From the NCBI GenBank assembly GCA_029204225.1, contig CM055110.1:48024921-48088920 (forward strand): a stretch of 64,000 nucleotides of DNA. Reading direction: 5' to 3'. Position numbers and translations under genes: made by a program. This document shows, one piece after another, positions 12,965-23,671 of this stretch (its first letter is position 1; every line of letters starts with the position of its first letter). The notes below the pieces were generated by a model, which was not told where the DNA came from, ran no database searches, and saw nothing but the letters and a program-made list of their open reading frames with translations. Origin of the DNA: Diphasiastrum complanatum (taxonomy: Eukaryota; Streptophyta; Lycopodiopsida; Lycopodiales; Lycopodiaceae).

Positions 12965-14299
12965 CTATCGTGATTCATAACTGATGTGATGAGCAAGTAG
13001 GATCATAGTTGGTTGTTTCGGACAGTCTTTGAAATTGTGTTTTCTGATATAGTCGGGACACTCTGCATGGTATTTGGTCTTGACTGGATAATCAACCATG
13101 AAGTGGCCAGTTTCACCACAGATGAAACATCTGGTGTGCAATGGCCCTTGTATAACAGCATAGCCATCTTGTATGGCTAGTGGTTTTGTACTTTCAGATG
13201 AATATTTGGGATAGGACAAGGAATGTCTAGACTGTGATGGTTGTTCATCATACTGTTGAACTATATGTGCGTGAATAGGCTGATATGAAGGACAAGCATC
13301 AGTAGGATGCGTAGCCTGACAGTGTGGGCACCATATTGGTTTTTGTCTATAAGGTATATGTGCAGTGTTTGGCTGACTAGGCATACTGCTTTGGATAGAC
13401 TTTAGGGTAGTTTGAAATTCATTGGTGAGTTTTTTCATTTGGAGTTGGTGCTGCTTATTAAGCAACTCCAATTGGAATTTTCAAAGTTGATCTTGGGTAT
13501 CCGCGATCGGCTTGGACTCATGGACAGGAGGACGTAGTGCTTGTCGTTCCCTAGATTTATCACCATCTAGTCCTTCATCTTCCTCCTTGATGGCATCAGA
13601 CATAGCTAATTTGAGGCTCATATATTCATCATTTGATTTAAGCTCGCATCTAATCCATCTTGGAAGGCCGACTAAAAACCAGATGATGAGCATCTGTTCA
13701 GAGGGTTGTTCTTGTACTTGACTTTTGAGGCGTTTGAAACGCTCGATATAGTCTCGTACATGTTCATCCTTTGCCATCTTGATGTTACTCAATTTGACAA
13801 AAGGACTCTCTATCAAGCGAAAGGGCTTAAAACGCTTGATAAAGGACTCTTTTAGAATTGACCAGTCTATCTTATCTTCACGATCAAGGTTGAAAAACCA
13901 ATCACGTGCTTTAGCGATCATGTTTATCGAAAACAATTGGACCATAGCATCGGGAGATGTTTCACCATACACATCACATGCATTCTCAAAGATTTGCAAA
14001 AATCTTTGAGGGGCCAAACTACCGTCAAATTTGGGTAGATCTAATTTGGGTGTATGTCTCTCATAATGAGCATGATGGGTAGCCGAAGCACCACTAAGGT
14101 TGGTTTTGGCCTGGAAGGGTCCAGCACCATAAAAATGGGCTTGTGCTCGTGAAGACTCGGCTCTATTAGGTTCTTGTCCCTTGAATGGGTTTGTGGATGG
14201 CTCTTGGAGTTGGGACCGCATGCGATAGAACCTATGACGTTTGATTTGTTCAGCTGTAGGGGACCATACCCTAGAGGTCACCATCAAAAGGTGGCTCAC
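12965..14299 (-). pseudogene. Ty3/gypsy gag, central and C-terminal part
   Basis: One minus-strand frame runs from about 14299 to 12965 with a single TGA (13481-13483). The first 272 residues include KLDLPKFDGSLAPQRFLQIF and the retrotransposon gag core (ARDWFFNL ... FIKRF ... HVRDYIERFKRL ... WFLVGLPRWIR). The remaining 168 residues carry cysteine and histidine clusters typical of nucleocapsid: CPHCQATHPTDAC, and a knuckle CFICGETGHFMVDY in which the final Cys of CX2CX4HX4C is Tyr. No protease, RT or integrase follows. The intact core and single stop suggest moderate age. The first codons lie in the 40-bp direct repeat, so the true N-terminus may be elsewhere (see 11371-11974). Confidence 0.85.
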
Positions 14300-14312
14300 T
14301 CTACTTTCTTTA
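14273..14312 (+). repeat. 40-bp direct repeat, right copy
   Basis: Perfect match to 11371-11410, 2.9 kb apart. It overlaps the start of the gypsy gag frame. Flanking bases on the two sides are unrelated. Confidence 0.9.
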
Positions 14313-14670
14313 AGAGAGGTCTACTTGCATTTATTACTTTGCCTAGAAATACTAGTTCCTACATGGTCATTCCATCTTCCGGGATTCACCATGAGGCTTA
14401 CACAATTCTTGCTTGCCATTCCTAACTAGCATTTCTCGGCTCTCATACTCGGCTCTCAGTCTTTGTTAGTCTCGTCTTCTCATAGACCTCCTCGGTCTAA
14501 GGTGAGAGGTGCTCTTGAGTTGCTCTGTCCGAGTATCTTGGGGATTCGTCAGAATCAGCCAACACCAAAATTATCTGGCCACTATCAACAATGAAGATGA
14601 TTTGAACTTAGAAGCCCCTAATATATATTGCAACCTAATGGATTTCTCTTTGAAAGACAGTCCTACGAAA
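14313..14670. other. Short gene-free stretch
   Basis: No coding sequence recognised. A 13-bp direct repeat (TCGGCTCTCA-type) occurs twice near 14436-14460. Confidence 0.5.
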
Positions 14671-15478
14671 ATGTCAAAAAAGAGTTTGCGGAAGCAGAAG
14701 AGCAGACAATCAAACAAAGCAATAAGAATGTCAGACATGAAGACGTAGTAGCAATGCATACAATACTGACAAGAACTCTAAACACAAAGACAATAGTTAA
14801 TTTAGATTGATGTGTAGGAATACACGACAGTTTGATACTACGAGCACAAGACAATAACGGGAGAAACCACGTGCTCAAGAAGCTAACTCCGCTCTGTAAA
14901 AGCTATGAGCTTATTACTGAAAATCAGTTTGAAGAATGAATCGATACATGAAAGCATCTACAGTGCCTATCTCGTAATCAACATTATTATGGATAGATTA
15001 CAATAGTTATCTATATACAATTTGCATTTGTGTAGATGAATGTACAAAAGATGGCGTGGAGCCGTTGTGCCGTTTGGAGGAGATCGTGGCGGCTAATGTC
15101 ATTGTCAAGTCATTTCATTGTACAAGAAGTGAGCGTGAGGAGGCTTCAACTATTCGTTCGTCGAGCAAGTCAATGATGAGGCCAATCACATTGGGATAGT
15201 TGATAAGCCGATATGTTGGACACATCGGGTAAGTTGATATGTCGGACCACCCGATATGTCAGTCAAGTTGGGCTTAATCGATAAGTCGGACTACCCCGAT
15301 AAGTTGGACTACTCCAATAAGTGGGCTGATCCCAATAAGTCGAGTGCCACTCACTCTTGTCCGTCTTCAGTAATGGGGCATTTATGCAAATTGTGCGACA
15401 ATGCATGCAATATTGCAGTGATGTGAATGGAATTAGGTTAACAAGGGATTTAGGAGAGTAGAGGAGATAAATCCAACA
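14671..15478 (-). repeat. Copia LTR on the minus strand, ~0.8 kb
   Basis: Read on the minus strand it starts TGTTGGATTTATC at 15478, directly after a purine tract (complement of 15479-15490), which is the normal PPT-LTR junction. Just before the PPT are codons (LKIKAFTNPD then stop) of the kind found at the very end of copia pol. Most of it is homologous, in inverted orientation, to 18163-18790. Homology ends near 14687; the outer end at 14671 is a guess from a TG/CA boundary. The rest of this element is missing. Confidence 0.7.
15279..15350 (-). repeat. 18-bp tandem repeat x 4 inside the LTR
   Basis: Four diverged units of the form CRATAAGTYGGACTAC occur end to end. The homologous LTR at 18163-18790 lacks this array, so copy number changed after the two copies separated. 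Confidence 0.8.
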
Positions 15479-15490
15479 CCCTCCCTTAAT

Positions 15491-16079
15491 CTGGATTAGT
15501 GAATGCCTTGATCTTCAATCGACAATACATAGACATGACTTCGGTTACTAAAAATGATTAGATGAAGTCAAAAGTATGTATACAGTATGAATGCATTCAG
15601 ATGTGTGATATTTTTGAAATGATGCTCTGGTAACAGTAAGGAAGATCAAATAATTGCATTATGATTGAATGTCTGATCGATTCATCATCGTTTACACTGA
15701 TGTGTTATTGAATATTTATATATGGTGGCAATACAATTACAAGAATGCTTCATGGATAGATTTACGATTCGGATTAAGGCACTACGTGTTGTTAGCAATC
15801 ACTATTGGGCAGAATCTGTTTTGTTGGAGATTCTGGAAAAATCACGAGGGCGTGAAGATAGATGGTCAACTCGATAGTCAACAATCAGATCGACAGTTGA
15901 TGCTTGACTCGATAATAGGTTTTTGACAATTATCAATTTGAGTGTCTTTGATGGGTTCAAGAGCATATTTTTCGAAGTTTGTTGAGCTGATACAGGTTTG
16001 TGATTTGCATGTATCCCTATAGAGTGTTTGAAAACACATGTATTTATGTAGAGTAAGCGACTATACAAGTATTCACAAC
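15491..16079. other. Gene-free stretch
   Basis: No coding sequence or structured repeat recognised beyond the end-of-pol codons next to the PPT. Confidence 0.4.
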
Positions 16080-16325
16080 AAATGAATGGATCTAGATTAG
16101 TTGTGAGATTAGGGATGGAGAGAATAGGAATCCAACACAAATTTGATGTAAATGTTGCTAATGTGAGTGTTATGACGACAAAGGAGGAGCTGACACAAGT
16201 GGATCTATGGCATAAGAGGTAGGCCATCCTAACTTCAGAGAAATGGAGATCATGTGCAACAAAGAGGTTCCTCTCAGCCTACTAGAGTCCTTTTTCAAGA
16301 GTGTGTGATGACATGGCATGATCTA
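16080..16325 (+). pseudogene. Copia protease/pre-integrase fragment
   Basis: In one frame the sequence reads KFDVNVANVSVMTTKEELTQ then VDLWHKR, and after a one-base shift the expected HPNF and MCNKE-like residues. This is the junction between copia protease and the HHCC pre-integrase domain, with the histidine pair visible. It is about 80 codons long, frameshifted, and stops at the solo LTR insertion. Confidence 0.5.
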
Positions 16326-16330
16326 GTTAC

Positions 16331-17152
16331 TGTGAAAAATGCAAAAATAAGCTTGGTAGAGGCCAAAAATCTTGTATATAGGATAGACACACATGTGTAG
16401 AGCCTGTTTCCACGTGTGAAACTAGTGTACTTTTCATGTACCATAATCATATATGTTGTACATATGATTTAATTCATGTTCTAGTGGCTAAAATGGCCAA
16501 AAACTAGTTTTCTAGAGATATGACACATGGCACCAATCTAATGATTGCATCAGCCAACTATTTTGAATAGGTGTCACATCCCATGTGTAGAGGATAGCTC
16601 ACACGTGTGGAAATAGCTGAAGTAGGTGAGTTTTTGCTTCTAGAAGATTTCCATGAAGATCTCCATATAGTAGGAAAATAGACAAAAAATGCCCAAAATG
16701 GAAAAATTTGATTCAAGTGTCAAATTGCATGATGGTGATAGGGCATCTGCACACGTGTGAGATCTGATGCATGATCAGTACCTCGAGCTCCAAAAGTGTA
16801 TATATAGAGGCTTATTTGGCCATAATCAATGTCAGACACCAATCTTGGTTTTGAAAGCAATTTTGAGTGATTCTCTTCAATTGTCTACATTTGTTTTGAT
16901 TGTTTTGAGGTGCTATCAATGTGTACTTGATTTTCAGGTTGGAGTCTGTACTCAGACAATGTTTCACATGTGTGAAACTAGAAAGTACACCTACCTTCAA
17001 TTAATGATTGTTCTTGTTAGGATTTTGTATCTAGAATTGATCTAGATTGATCTTAATCTCAAGTAGATTGATAGATCAAGTAATCTAACAACCAATCCCT
17101 CTTGAGGATCAAATTAGAATCCACTCTTGGTCCTCTTTGTACTTTTTGCACA
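16331..17152 (+). repeat. Solo copia LTR with TSD (822 bp)
   Basis: It begins TGTGAAAAATGC and ends TTTTTGCACA. Identical 5-bp flanks GTTAC (16326-16330 and 17153-17157) mark a target-site duplication, and no internal region follows, so this is a solo LTR left by LTR-LTR recombination. It carries CACACGTGTG at 16600-16609 and 16750-16759, a third CACGTGTGAA near 16411, and a TATATATA box near 16799. An inverted, shortened copy of the same LTR lies at 22088-22837. Confidence 0.9.
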
Positions 17153-17157
17153 GTTAC

Positions 17158-17830
17158 CTCTTATTTCAATCTACATAATGTAGAATAGATATTTCTTATG
17201 ATAGTTTATTTGTTGTTTTAAAAAGAATAAGCTTAGATTAGACTAGGTATATTTCGATACAGTGTCGAGGATCGAATCAATCCATGGTTGATCTTCATTT
17301 CAACCTAGGGACTATTTTTTATTCCGACTTTTGGCAAAAGCAATCATGGAAGTTTAGACAATTATTTCATGTTTAGAACAACCACGAGGCTATAAAGAGC
17401 TATTGTACTTGCATATTACTTTAAAATGTAGTGAAGTAAAGATATTGAGCTAGGCTATTCTTAGTCTATTGTTGTGAATGATTATTCTCTCTATGCTTCT
17501 CATTTCTAGGATTATACTTACGAAGTTTCACTCATATAGTAGAATCTCTCTTTTCTTATTTAAGTGATCATTGTTATGCAACACAATGAATGTATGATTT
17601 ACTAAATAGGTCTACCAAGTCTAAATCAGGCTTAAGCAAGTAATAGATTCACTTGTATCAAGTACAATTGTGTGATTATCTGAATAATGTCACGCTCTTC
17701 CCGCAAAAAATATCACGCTATTGCAAAAAAAAAAAGTCAAAAAAAGTTTTAAAACAATTGTAAAAAAACAACAACACATACAAGCCCTTTTTCAAATTTA
17801 TTTTTTCCCGCTCCCCCCCCACCGCGCACA
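17158..17830. other. Gene-free stretch
   Basis: AT-rich with several A-runs; nothing coding recognised. Confidence 0.5.
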
Positions 17831-17832
17831 GT

Positions 17833-17833
<1 letters not shown>

Positions 17834-17898
<65 letters not shown>
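17834..17898 (+). repeat. (CT)n microsatellite, 65 bp
   Basis: Uninterrupted CT dinucleotides, preceded by C- and A-runs. Reading frames of SLSLSL type across it are artefacts. Confidence 0.98.
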
Positions 17899-17902
<4 letters not shown>

Positions 17903-18020
17903 CACTTCTGTTAAAACTTAGTGTATCTACTATGAATGAGCTACAAGAAATTAATTAAGTTTGTTATTACCAGATAGCAGCATTATCATGGTTGAGAGTG
18001 TCTGCAGAAGAGAAACTCAG

Positions 18021-18086
18021 CTGATCCAAAATGATGATGGCACAGTCGTGGAGCTGATCCAAGACGATGATGGCACAATCGTGGAG
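18021..18086 (+). repeat. 33-bp tandem repeat x 2, in frame
   Basis: Two units start at 18021 and 18054 and encode LIQNDDGTVVE and LIQDDDGTIVE in a 66-codon open frame (17961-18161). The period is a multiple of three, so the frame is kept, but I recognise no protein family and the frame is short. It lies just upstream of a truncated copia LTR. Confidence 0.75.
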
Positions 18087-18162
18087 GGGGCAGTTAGATC
18101 GAGGGCTGGAAAGAGATGGCTTTTGTTTGTAGGAGAGGATTTTACAGATTTGTGTGTCTGAT

Positions 18163-18953
18163 CCGGAATTGCACATCGTTGCAATATTACATGCATTGTC
18201 ACGCAGTTTGCAGAAATGCTCCATTACTGAAGACAAGCTAGAGTGAGTGGCACGACTTACCCGACGTGTCCGACATATCAGTTTATCAACTATTTCAACG
18301 TGATTGGCCACATTAGCGACTTGCTCGATGACCGAACAGTCGAAGTCCTCATGCTCACTTCTTGTAATGTGCAATGACTTGACAATGAAAACAGCCATCA
18401 CGATCGGTACAACGGCTCCACACCATCTTTTGTACATTCACCTACACAAATGTAAATTTTATATAGATAAATATTGTAATCTATCCATAGTAATCATGAT
18501 TACGAGACAGACACTGTAGATGCTTTCATGCATCAATTCTTTCTTCCAACTGATTGTCAGTAATAAGCTCATAGCTTTTACAAAGCGAAGTTAGCTTTTT
18601 GAGCACGTGGTTTTGCCTGCTATTGTCATGTGCTCATAGCATCAAACTGACGGGCATTCCTACACATTAATCTGAATCAACTATTGTCTTTGCATCAGAG
18701 TTCTTGTCAGTATTGTATGCATTGCTACTACGTCTTCTTGTTTGGCATTCTTATTTCTTTGTTCAATTGTCTGCTCTTCTACTATCGCAAACAACCGTGC
18801 AATCAAGCTCTAGTTTAATCTTCTGTTCACCTACTGCTGTAGTAGTGCATGCACCAAGGGAACTCATCGAACCACCACCTCCGCATAGTGGCAGTAGGAT
18901 CATCTCGATCCAATTGTTCGACCCGATCCACCTCTTTGGACCGTTCCCCAACA
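18163..18953 (+). repeat. 5' LTR of a degraded copia element, truncated
   Basis: 18163-18790 is homologous in inverted orientation to the LTR at 14671-15478 but lacks its first ~90 bp and the 18-bp array. A weak PBS-like match (TGTATCACAGC) near 18954 suggests the LTR may reach that point; alternatively it ends near 18795. A copia gag starts ~150 bp further on. Confidence 0.5.
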
Positions 18954-19106
18954 TTGTATCACAGCTATTTCTATAGCATGATAAGCTTCCCTAAGAACCT
19001 GATTCTATTAGCTGATAGAATAATTCTTTTCTTGTTCTGTAAATAGCATTAGATTTTCATTCTTAAGACACTAATAGTTATTACTATCACTTAGACTAAT
19101 ATCCAC

Positions 19107-22087
19107 ATGGATTCCAAGGGAATGCTACTCCTATCATGGACAAGCTTGATGGAGCCAATTACCATATGTGGAAATTTAAGATGAGAATTGTGCTAATGGC
19201 TAAGGAGTTGTATGATGTTGTTACAGGGAAGACTCGTTGCAATCTCTCGGTGGAAGCTGAAGGATGGCAAAGCTTTTGCAGTAATCGTCCTCAACATATC
19301 AGACACTCAAATCGGCCATGTGTTTGAAGCTCAGACCTCCAAAGAAGTCTGGGACATCTTGGGCACCCTGTATGAAGTGCGTGACGTAGCTTCCAAGCTA
19401 CATCTTAGGAGAAAGTTTTTCTCCCTCAAGATGACCAACGATGATTCTCTACAGAATCACATCCAGTTCAAGAACCTGCTGAAGAAAATGGTCGTTGTTG
19501 GATCAATCATCGATGATCAAGATGCAATAATGACACTGCTTTCAAGCTTGCCAAGCTCATATGACAGTTGGGTGATGATCATCACGACACACCCAAAGCT
19601 GACTCTTTCAAGAGTCATCACAATGTTGCTGCAAGAAGACACTCAAAGGAACTAACTCCCAGTTCCTTGACTGTCGACTCTCACACCTTATACACCAATA
19701 GAGTCTTGACTAAGCAGAAGAAGAAAGGCCCAAAGCCATCGAAGCAAAGTCAGAAGCCGACACAGTGTCAAGAGCAGTCGAACCCGCCGACAAGGAAGAA
19801 GCTGTTCTGCAGATACTGCAAGCAAACCAACCACGAGATTCAAGATTGCCGCATACTACAAGCCAAGAACAACAACAAAGGACAACCAAATCAAGTGGCA
19901 AATGCAGCTACAGAAGCAGCATAGCCCAACCAAGAGATGAATCATGATGCATTCATGACAAGCCATCAAGAAGCATCCAATGACAGCTCTTGGTTTTTGG
20001 ATTCCAGAGCCACACAACATATGACCAGCAATATCTGTTGTTTTGAGTCCTATACGTCTTACAGTACCAAGAGATATGTTCACCTGGGTGACAATAGCAC
20101 ACAGGCTATCAAAGGTGAAGGTACAATAAGATTGAACTTTGCAAATGATCAATCTAAACTACTTTCCAATGTCCTTCATGTACCAAATCTATCCACAAAT
20201 CTGCTTTCTGTAAGGAGAGATCTAAGAAATAAAGTAGAATTCAAATATGATCAGTGTAAAGTAGTCGATAGGACAGACAAGATCCTAGCACTCAGAAAGA
20301 GACATGGATACTTGTAGAGATTAAGTCATTGCTTTGCTGCCTCTAGTCAGGCTCTTAGTACTTTTATTCAAATCAATAAAATTTTACTTTGGCATTATAG
20401 ACTTGGTCATTTGAATCATGCTTTTGTATTACAAATGTCTAAACAATCTATTGCTCTTGATCTCGACTATCCAGATAGAAAAGTCGAATTACTTGTCTGT
20501 CAAGACTGTCTAGTCGGTAAACATACTAGGAAGCCATTTAGATCAAGCCATCAGCATATTGCTCGAGGATTATTAGATGTTGTACATACAGACATTTGTG
20601 GCCCAATGCAAAATCCTTCACTGAAGGATGCAAAGTATTTTATAGCTTTTATTGATGAATTTTCCAGAAGAACTATGGTGTACTTTATCAAGAAGAAATC
20701 AGAAGCTTTCAATTGTTTCAAGATATTCAAAGAGCGTGTAGAGAAAATGGTGGAGAGTACTGCCAGAGCCAAGGCATTGAATAGTACTGCCTGAGGTCTG
20801 ACAATGGTGGAGAGTACATCTCTACCGAATTCAAGGAGTACTGCCAGAGCCAAGGCATTGAACAGTAGTTTTTTCTTGAACAAAAATTTATCACTCCTTA
20901 TTTGTCTCAGTCAAATGGCTTAGCTGAGAGAAAAAATCTTATCCTAGTCGAGTCAACTAAATGTATGTTGGCACATGCATCTTTACCAAAGAGCTTCTGG
21001 GCTGTAGTTGTTTCTGCTGCAACTTACATCTAGAATAGATGTTCGGACCAAGGCCCTCTTAGGAAAAACACCACATGAGGTTTGGACAGGATCTAGACCT
21101 TCATTGAGACATCTACATGCTACTACCTAAAGGATACATTCTCGAAGGTGTGAAGCATCATGTTTGTAAACTCTAGAAAGCACGTTACGGCTTAAAGCAA
21201 TCATTAGAGCTTGGTTTCAAAGGATCAACATGTTCCTCATCTGACACGGCTTTCTGCCAAACACTGTTGATTGCAATGTTTATTTCAAGTTAGTGCAACA
21301 TTCTTTCATTATCGTCATCTTGTATGTCGATGATATATTGCTTTTCAACAACAATACCAATCTGGTGATGGATGTTAAATAGATGTCGTCTTTTGAATTC
21401 GACATGACCGATTTGGTGGGCAAGCTCACTACTGTCTGGGCATTCAAATCCATAGAGACAGAGCGAGATGACTGATCTATATCACTCAGCAAAAGTATCT
21501 TCACAATACCCTTATCAAATATAATATGATCAGTTGTAAATTAGCTCACTCAATGATGGATCCAGGCCTGCGATTGTCGAAGGACCAATGTCCCTAGACC
21601 AAGCAGGAAGAGGAGCAGATATTCTTATCGATTGATACTTGAATCTCTCATGTATGCAATGGTACAAGACCTGATATTTTTTTTGCAGTTAGCTCACTCA
21701 GCCAATTCATGGCTAATCCTGGCCCATTGGAAGGCTCTTATAAGAGTCATGAGATACATTCGATCTACCACGGACCAGTGTATCTACTATGGGAAAGTCG
21801 ACAACAACAATCTTCATCGACTTAGTGGATATTACAATGCAAGATGAGGAGGGGATGTAGATATTCATAAATCCACATCTAGATTTACATTCTTCTTCAA
21901 CGACGGTCCTATCTCTTGGAACAATCGTAAGAAAACCTCTATTGCACTTTCATCTATAGAAGCAAAGTACATTGCTGCTTCTCAATCCCATAAAGAAGCA
22001 TTTTGGTTGAGGAATTTACTGTACACCCCCACAATCATATTCTGTGATAATTAGAGTGCCATTGCCTTATCGGCCAACCCTAGATTT
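19107..22087 (+). pseudogene. Copia polyprotein, heavily decayed
   Basis: Pieces in correct order but different frames: gag (DKLDGANYHMWKFKMR, then WKLKDGKAFAVI after a frameshift near 19250), zinc knuckle CRYCKQTNHEIQDC (~19808-19850), protease with the catalytic triplet changed to DSR (DSRATQHM, ~20000), pre-integrase Cys pair (CQDCLVGKHTRKPF), integrase start (VVHTDICGPM), scraps of RT (LYVDDIL at ~21328) and RNase H (TRPDIFFAVSSLSQFM; SSIEAKYIAASQ). A short tandem duplication disrupts integrase at ~20755-20875. Much of integrase and RT is deleted. RNase H is cut off at 22087, where an inverted LTR of another family begins. There are many stops, so no function is expected. Confidence 0.85.
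20755..20875 (+). repeat. Local tandem duplication inside integrase
   Basis: The segment GAGTACTGCCAGAGCCAAGG with the following bases CATTGAA occurs twice (~20756 and ~20838). The second copy fits the expected integrase frame after DNGGEY; the first is inserted out of frame upstream. Confidence 0.7.
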
Positions 22088-22837
22088 TGTGCAAAAAGTA
22101 CAAAAAGGACCAAGAGTGGATCCTAATCTGATCCTCAAGAGGGATTGGTTGTCAGATTACTTGATCTATCAATCTACTTCAGATTAAGATCAATCTAGAT
22201 CAATTCTAAACGCAAAATTCTAACAAGAACAATCATTAATTGAAGGTAAGTGTACTTTATGGTTTCACATGTGTGAAACACTGTCTGAGTATAGACTCCA
22301 ACCTGAAAATCAAGTACACATTTATAGAACCTCAAAACAATTAAAACAAATGTAGACAAATGGAGAGAATCACTCAAAATTGCTTCCAAAACCAAGATTG
22401 GTGTCTCACATTGATTATGGCCAAATGTGGCTCTATATATACAATAAGTGGGAGCTCGTGGTACTGATCATCCCTTTGATCCCACATGTGTGAAGGTGCT
22501 TTGTCATATGATGATTCATCATGCAAAACTGACACTTGGACAAAACCTTATATTTTGAGCACTTTTGGTCCATTTTCCTTCTATATGGAGATCTACTTGG
22601 AAATCTTCTAGAATTCAAAATTTGCCTACTTCAGCTTATTTCACACGTGTGATCTATCCTCTACACATGGGATATGACACCTAACCAAAATATTTGGCTC
22701 ATGCAATCAATAGATTGATGCCATGTGTCATATATCTAGAAAACTAGTTTTTTGGCCTTTTTAGCCACTAGAACTTGAATTAAATCATATGTACAACCTA
22801 TATGATTATGGTACATGACAAGTACACTATTTTCACA
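22088..22837 (-). repeat. Copia LTR, inverted copy of the 16.3-kb solo LTR family
   Basis: The reverse complement matches 16331-17152 along almost its whole length, from TGTGCAAAAAG at 22088 to TTTCACA at 22837. It lacks ~84 bp near its sense 5' end, exactly between two TGTGAAA motifs of the solo LTR. CACACGTGTG is kept at 22642-22651. Flanks do not form a TSD: a truncated copia RNase H on one side and a copia gag on the other. Confidence 0.8.
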
Positions 22838-22844
22838 CTAGGAA

Positions 22845-23671
22845 ATAGTTTTAGGCGTCGAACTAATTCTCGCTGTCGATGAGCAAGCAATTTTCAAATG
22901 GAAGCTCAAGGATGGTAAGGCTTTTGTCTTGATCACTCTCAATATTTATGACACAGATTGGCCACATCAGACAAGCCCAAACTTTGAAAGAAGCTTGGGA
23001 CATTTTGAACACACTCTACAAAGTGAGAGATGTCACTTCAAAACTACATTTGAGAAAAAGGTTCTTTTCACTTAGAATGTTAGGAGGTGATTCTATTCAG
23101 AACCACATAAATTAGTTCAAGACCTTGTTAGAACAGATGGTGATTGAAGATTCAGACACTGTTATGACCTTACTATCTAGCTTGACATCCTCCTATGAAA
23201 ACTAGATGATGATGATTTCAACTCACTCAGAAATAACTTTGTCCAAGCCATAATTATTCTACTACAGGAGGAGATTCAAAGGAATGGTGCATCCTCATCC
23301 TCCATTGAAGACTCACAGATTCTATACACCAAGAAGGGCTCAAAGAAGCAATAGTCGAAGAAGAAGATAGTCAAACAATTTGATAGCATTCAGAAGCAGC
23401 CACAAGAGTAGAGTTAGAACTAGAATCAACAACCTACTCAAAACAAGAAAATGATGTCTTGCAAATATTGCAAAAGGACGAACCACGAGATCTAGGACTA
23501 TTGAATACTAAATTTCAACAACAACAAGAAAAAATAGCTGGATCAACAAGCCAATGCAGCTATTGACTCAAAGTAGAATGTTGAAGATGATGATGAGAAT
23601 AATGCCTTCATGGTGAACCATCACAATGTCGAACAACTTGAGGAGAGGTTCCTCAATTCTGGAGCTCTACA
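22845..23671 (+). pseudogene. Second copy of the 18-22 kb copia family, gag to protease
   Basis: FKWKLKDGKAFVLITLNIYD matches the gag at ~19255. The copy continues in shifting frames through a knuckle-like CKYCKRTNHEI block to a degenerate protease start (LNSGALHR, ~23655) and stops at 23671, where a copia coding region on the opposite strand begins. The N-terminus of gag is missing. Confidence 0.75.

Noticed and set aside
16331-16415. Alternative LTR start at TGTGAAAC (16415), with the preceding bases as copia coding (CEKCK)
   Set aside because: The perfect GTTAC duplication fits only a start at 16331; the coding-like CEKCK reading is probably chance.
17721-17921. Frame encoding a Ser-Leu repeat protein
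   Set aside because: It is only the translation of the (CT)n microsatellite; the same holds for 46635-46982.
18630-18665. Degenerate PBS (TAGCATCAAACTG) ending the LTR near 18630
   Set aside because: The match is poor, and homology with the other LTR copy, which adjoins a PPT on its other side, continues well past this point, as expected if it is still LTR.
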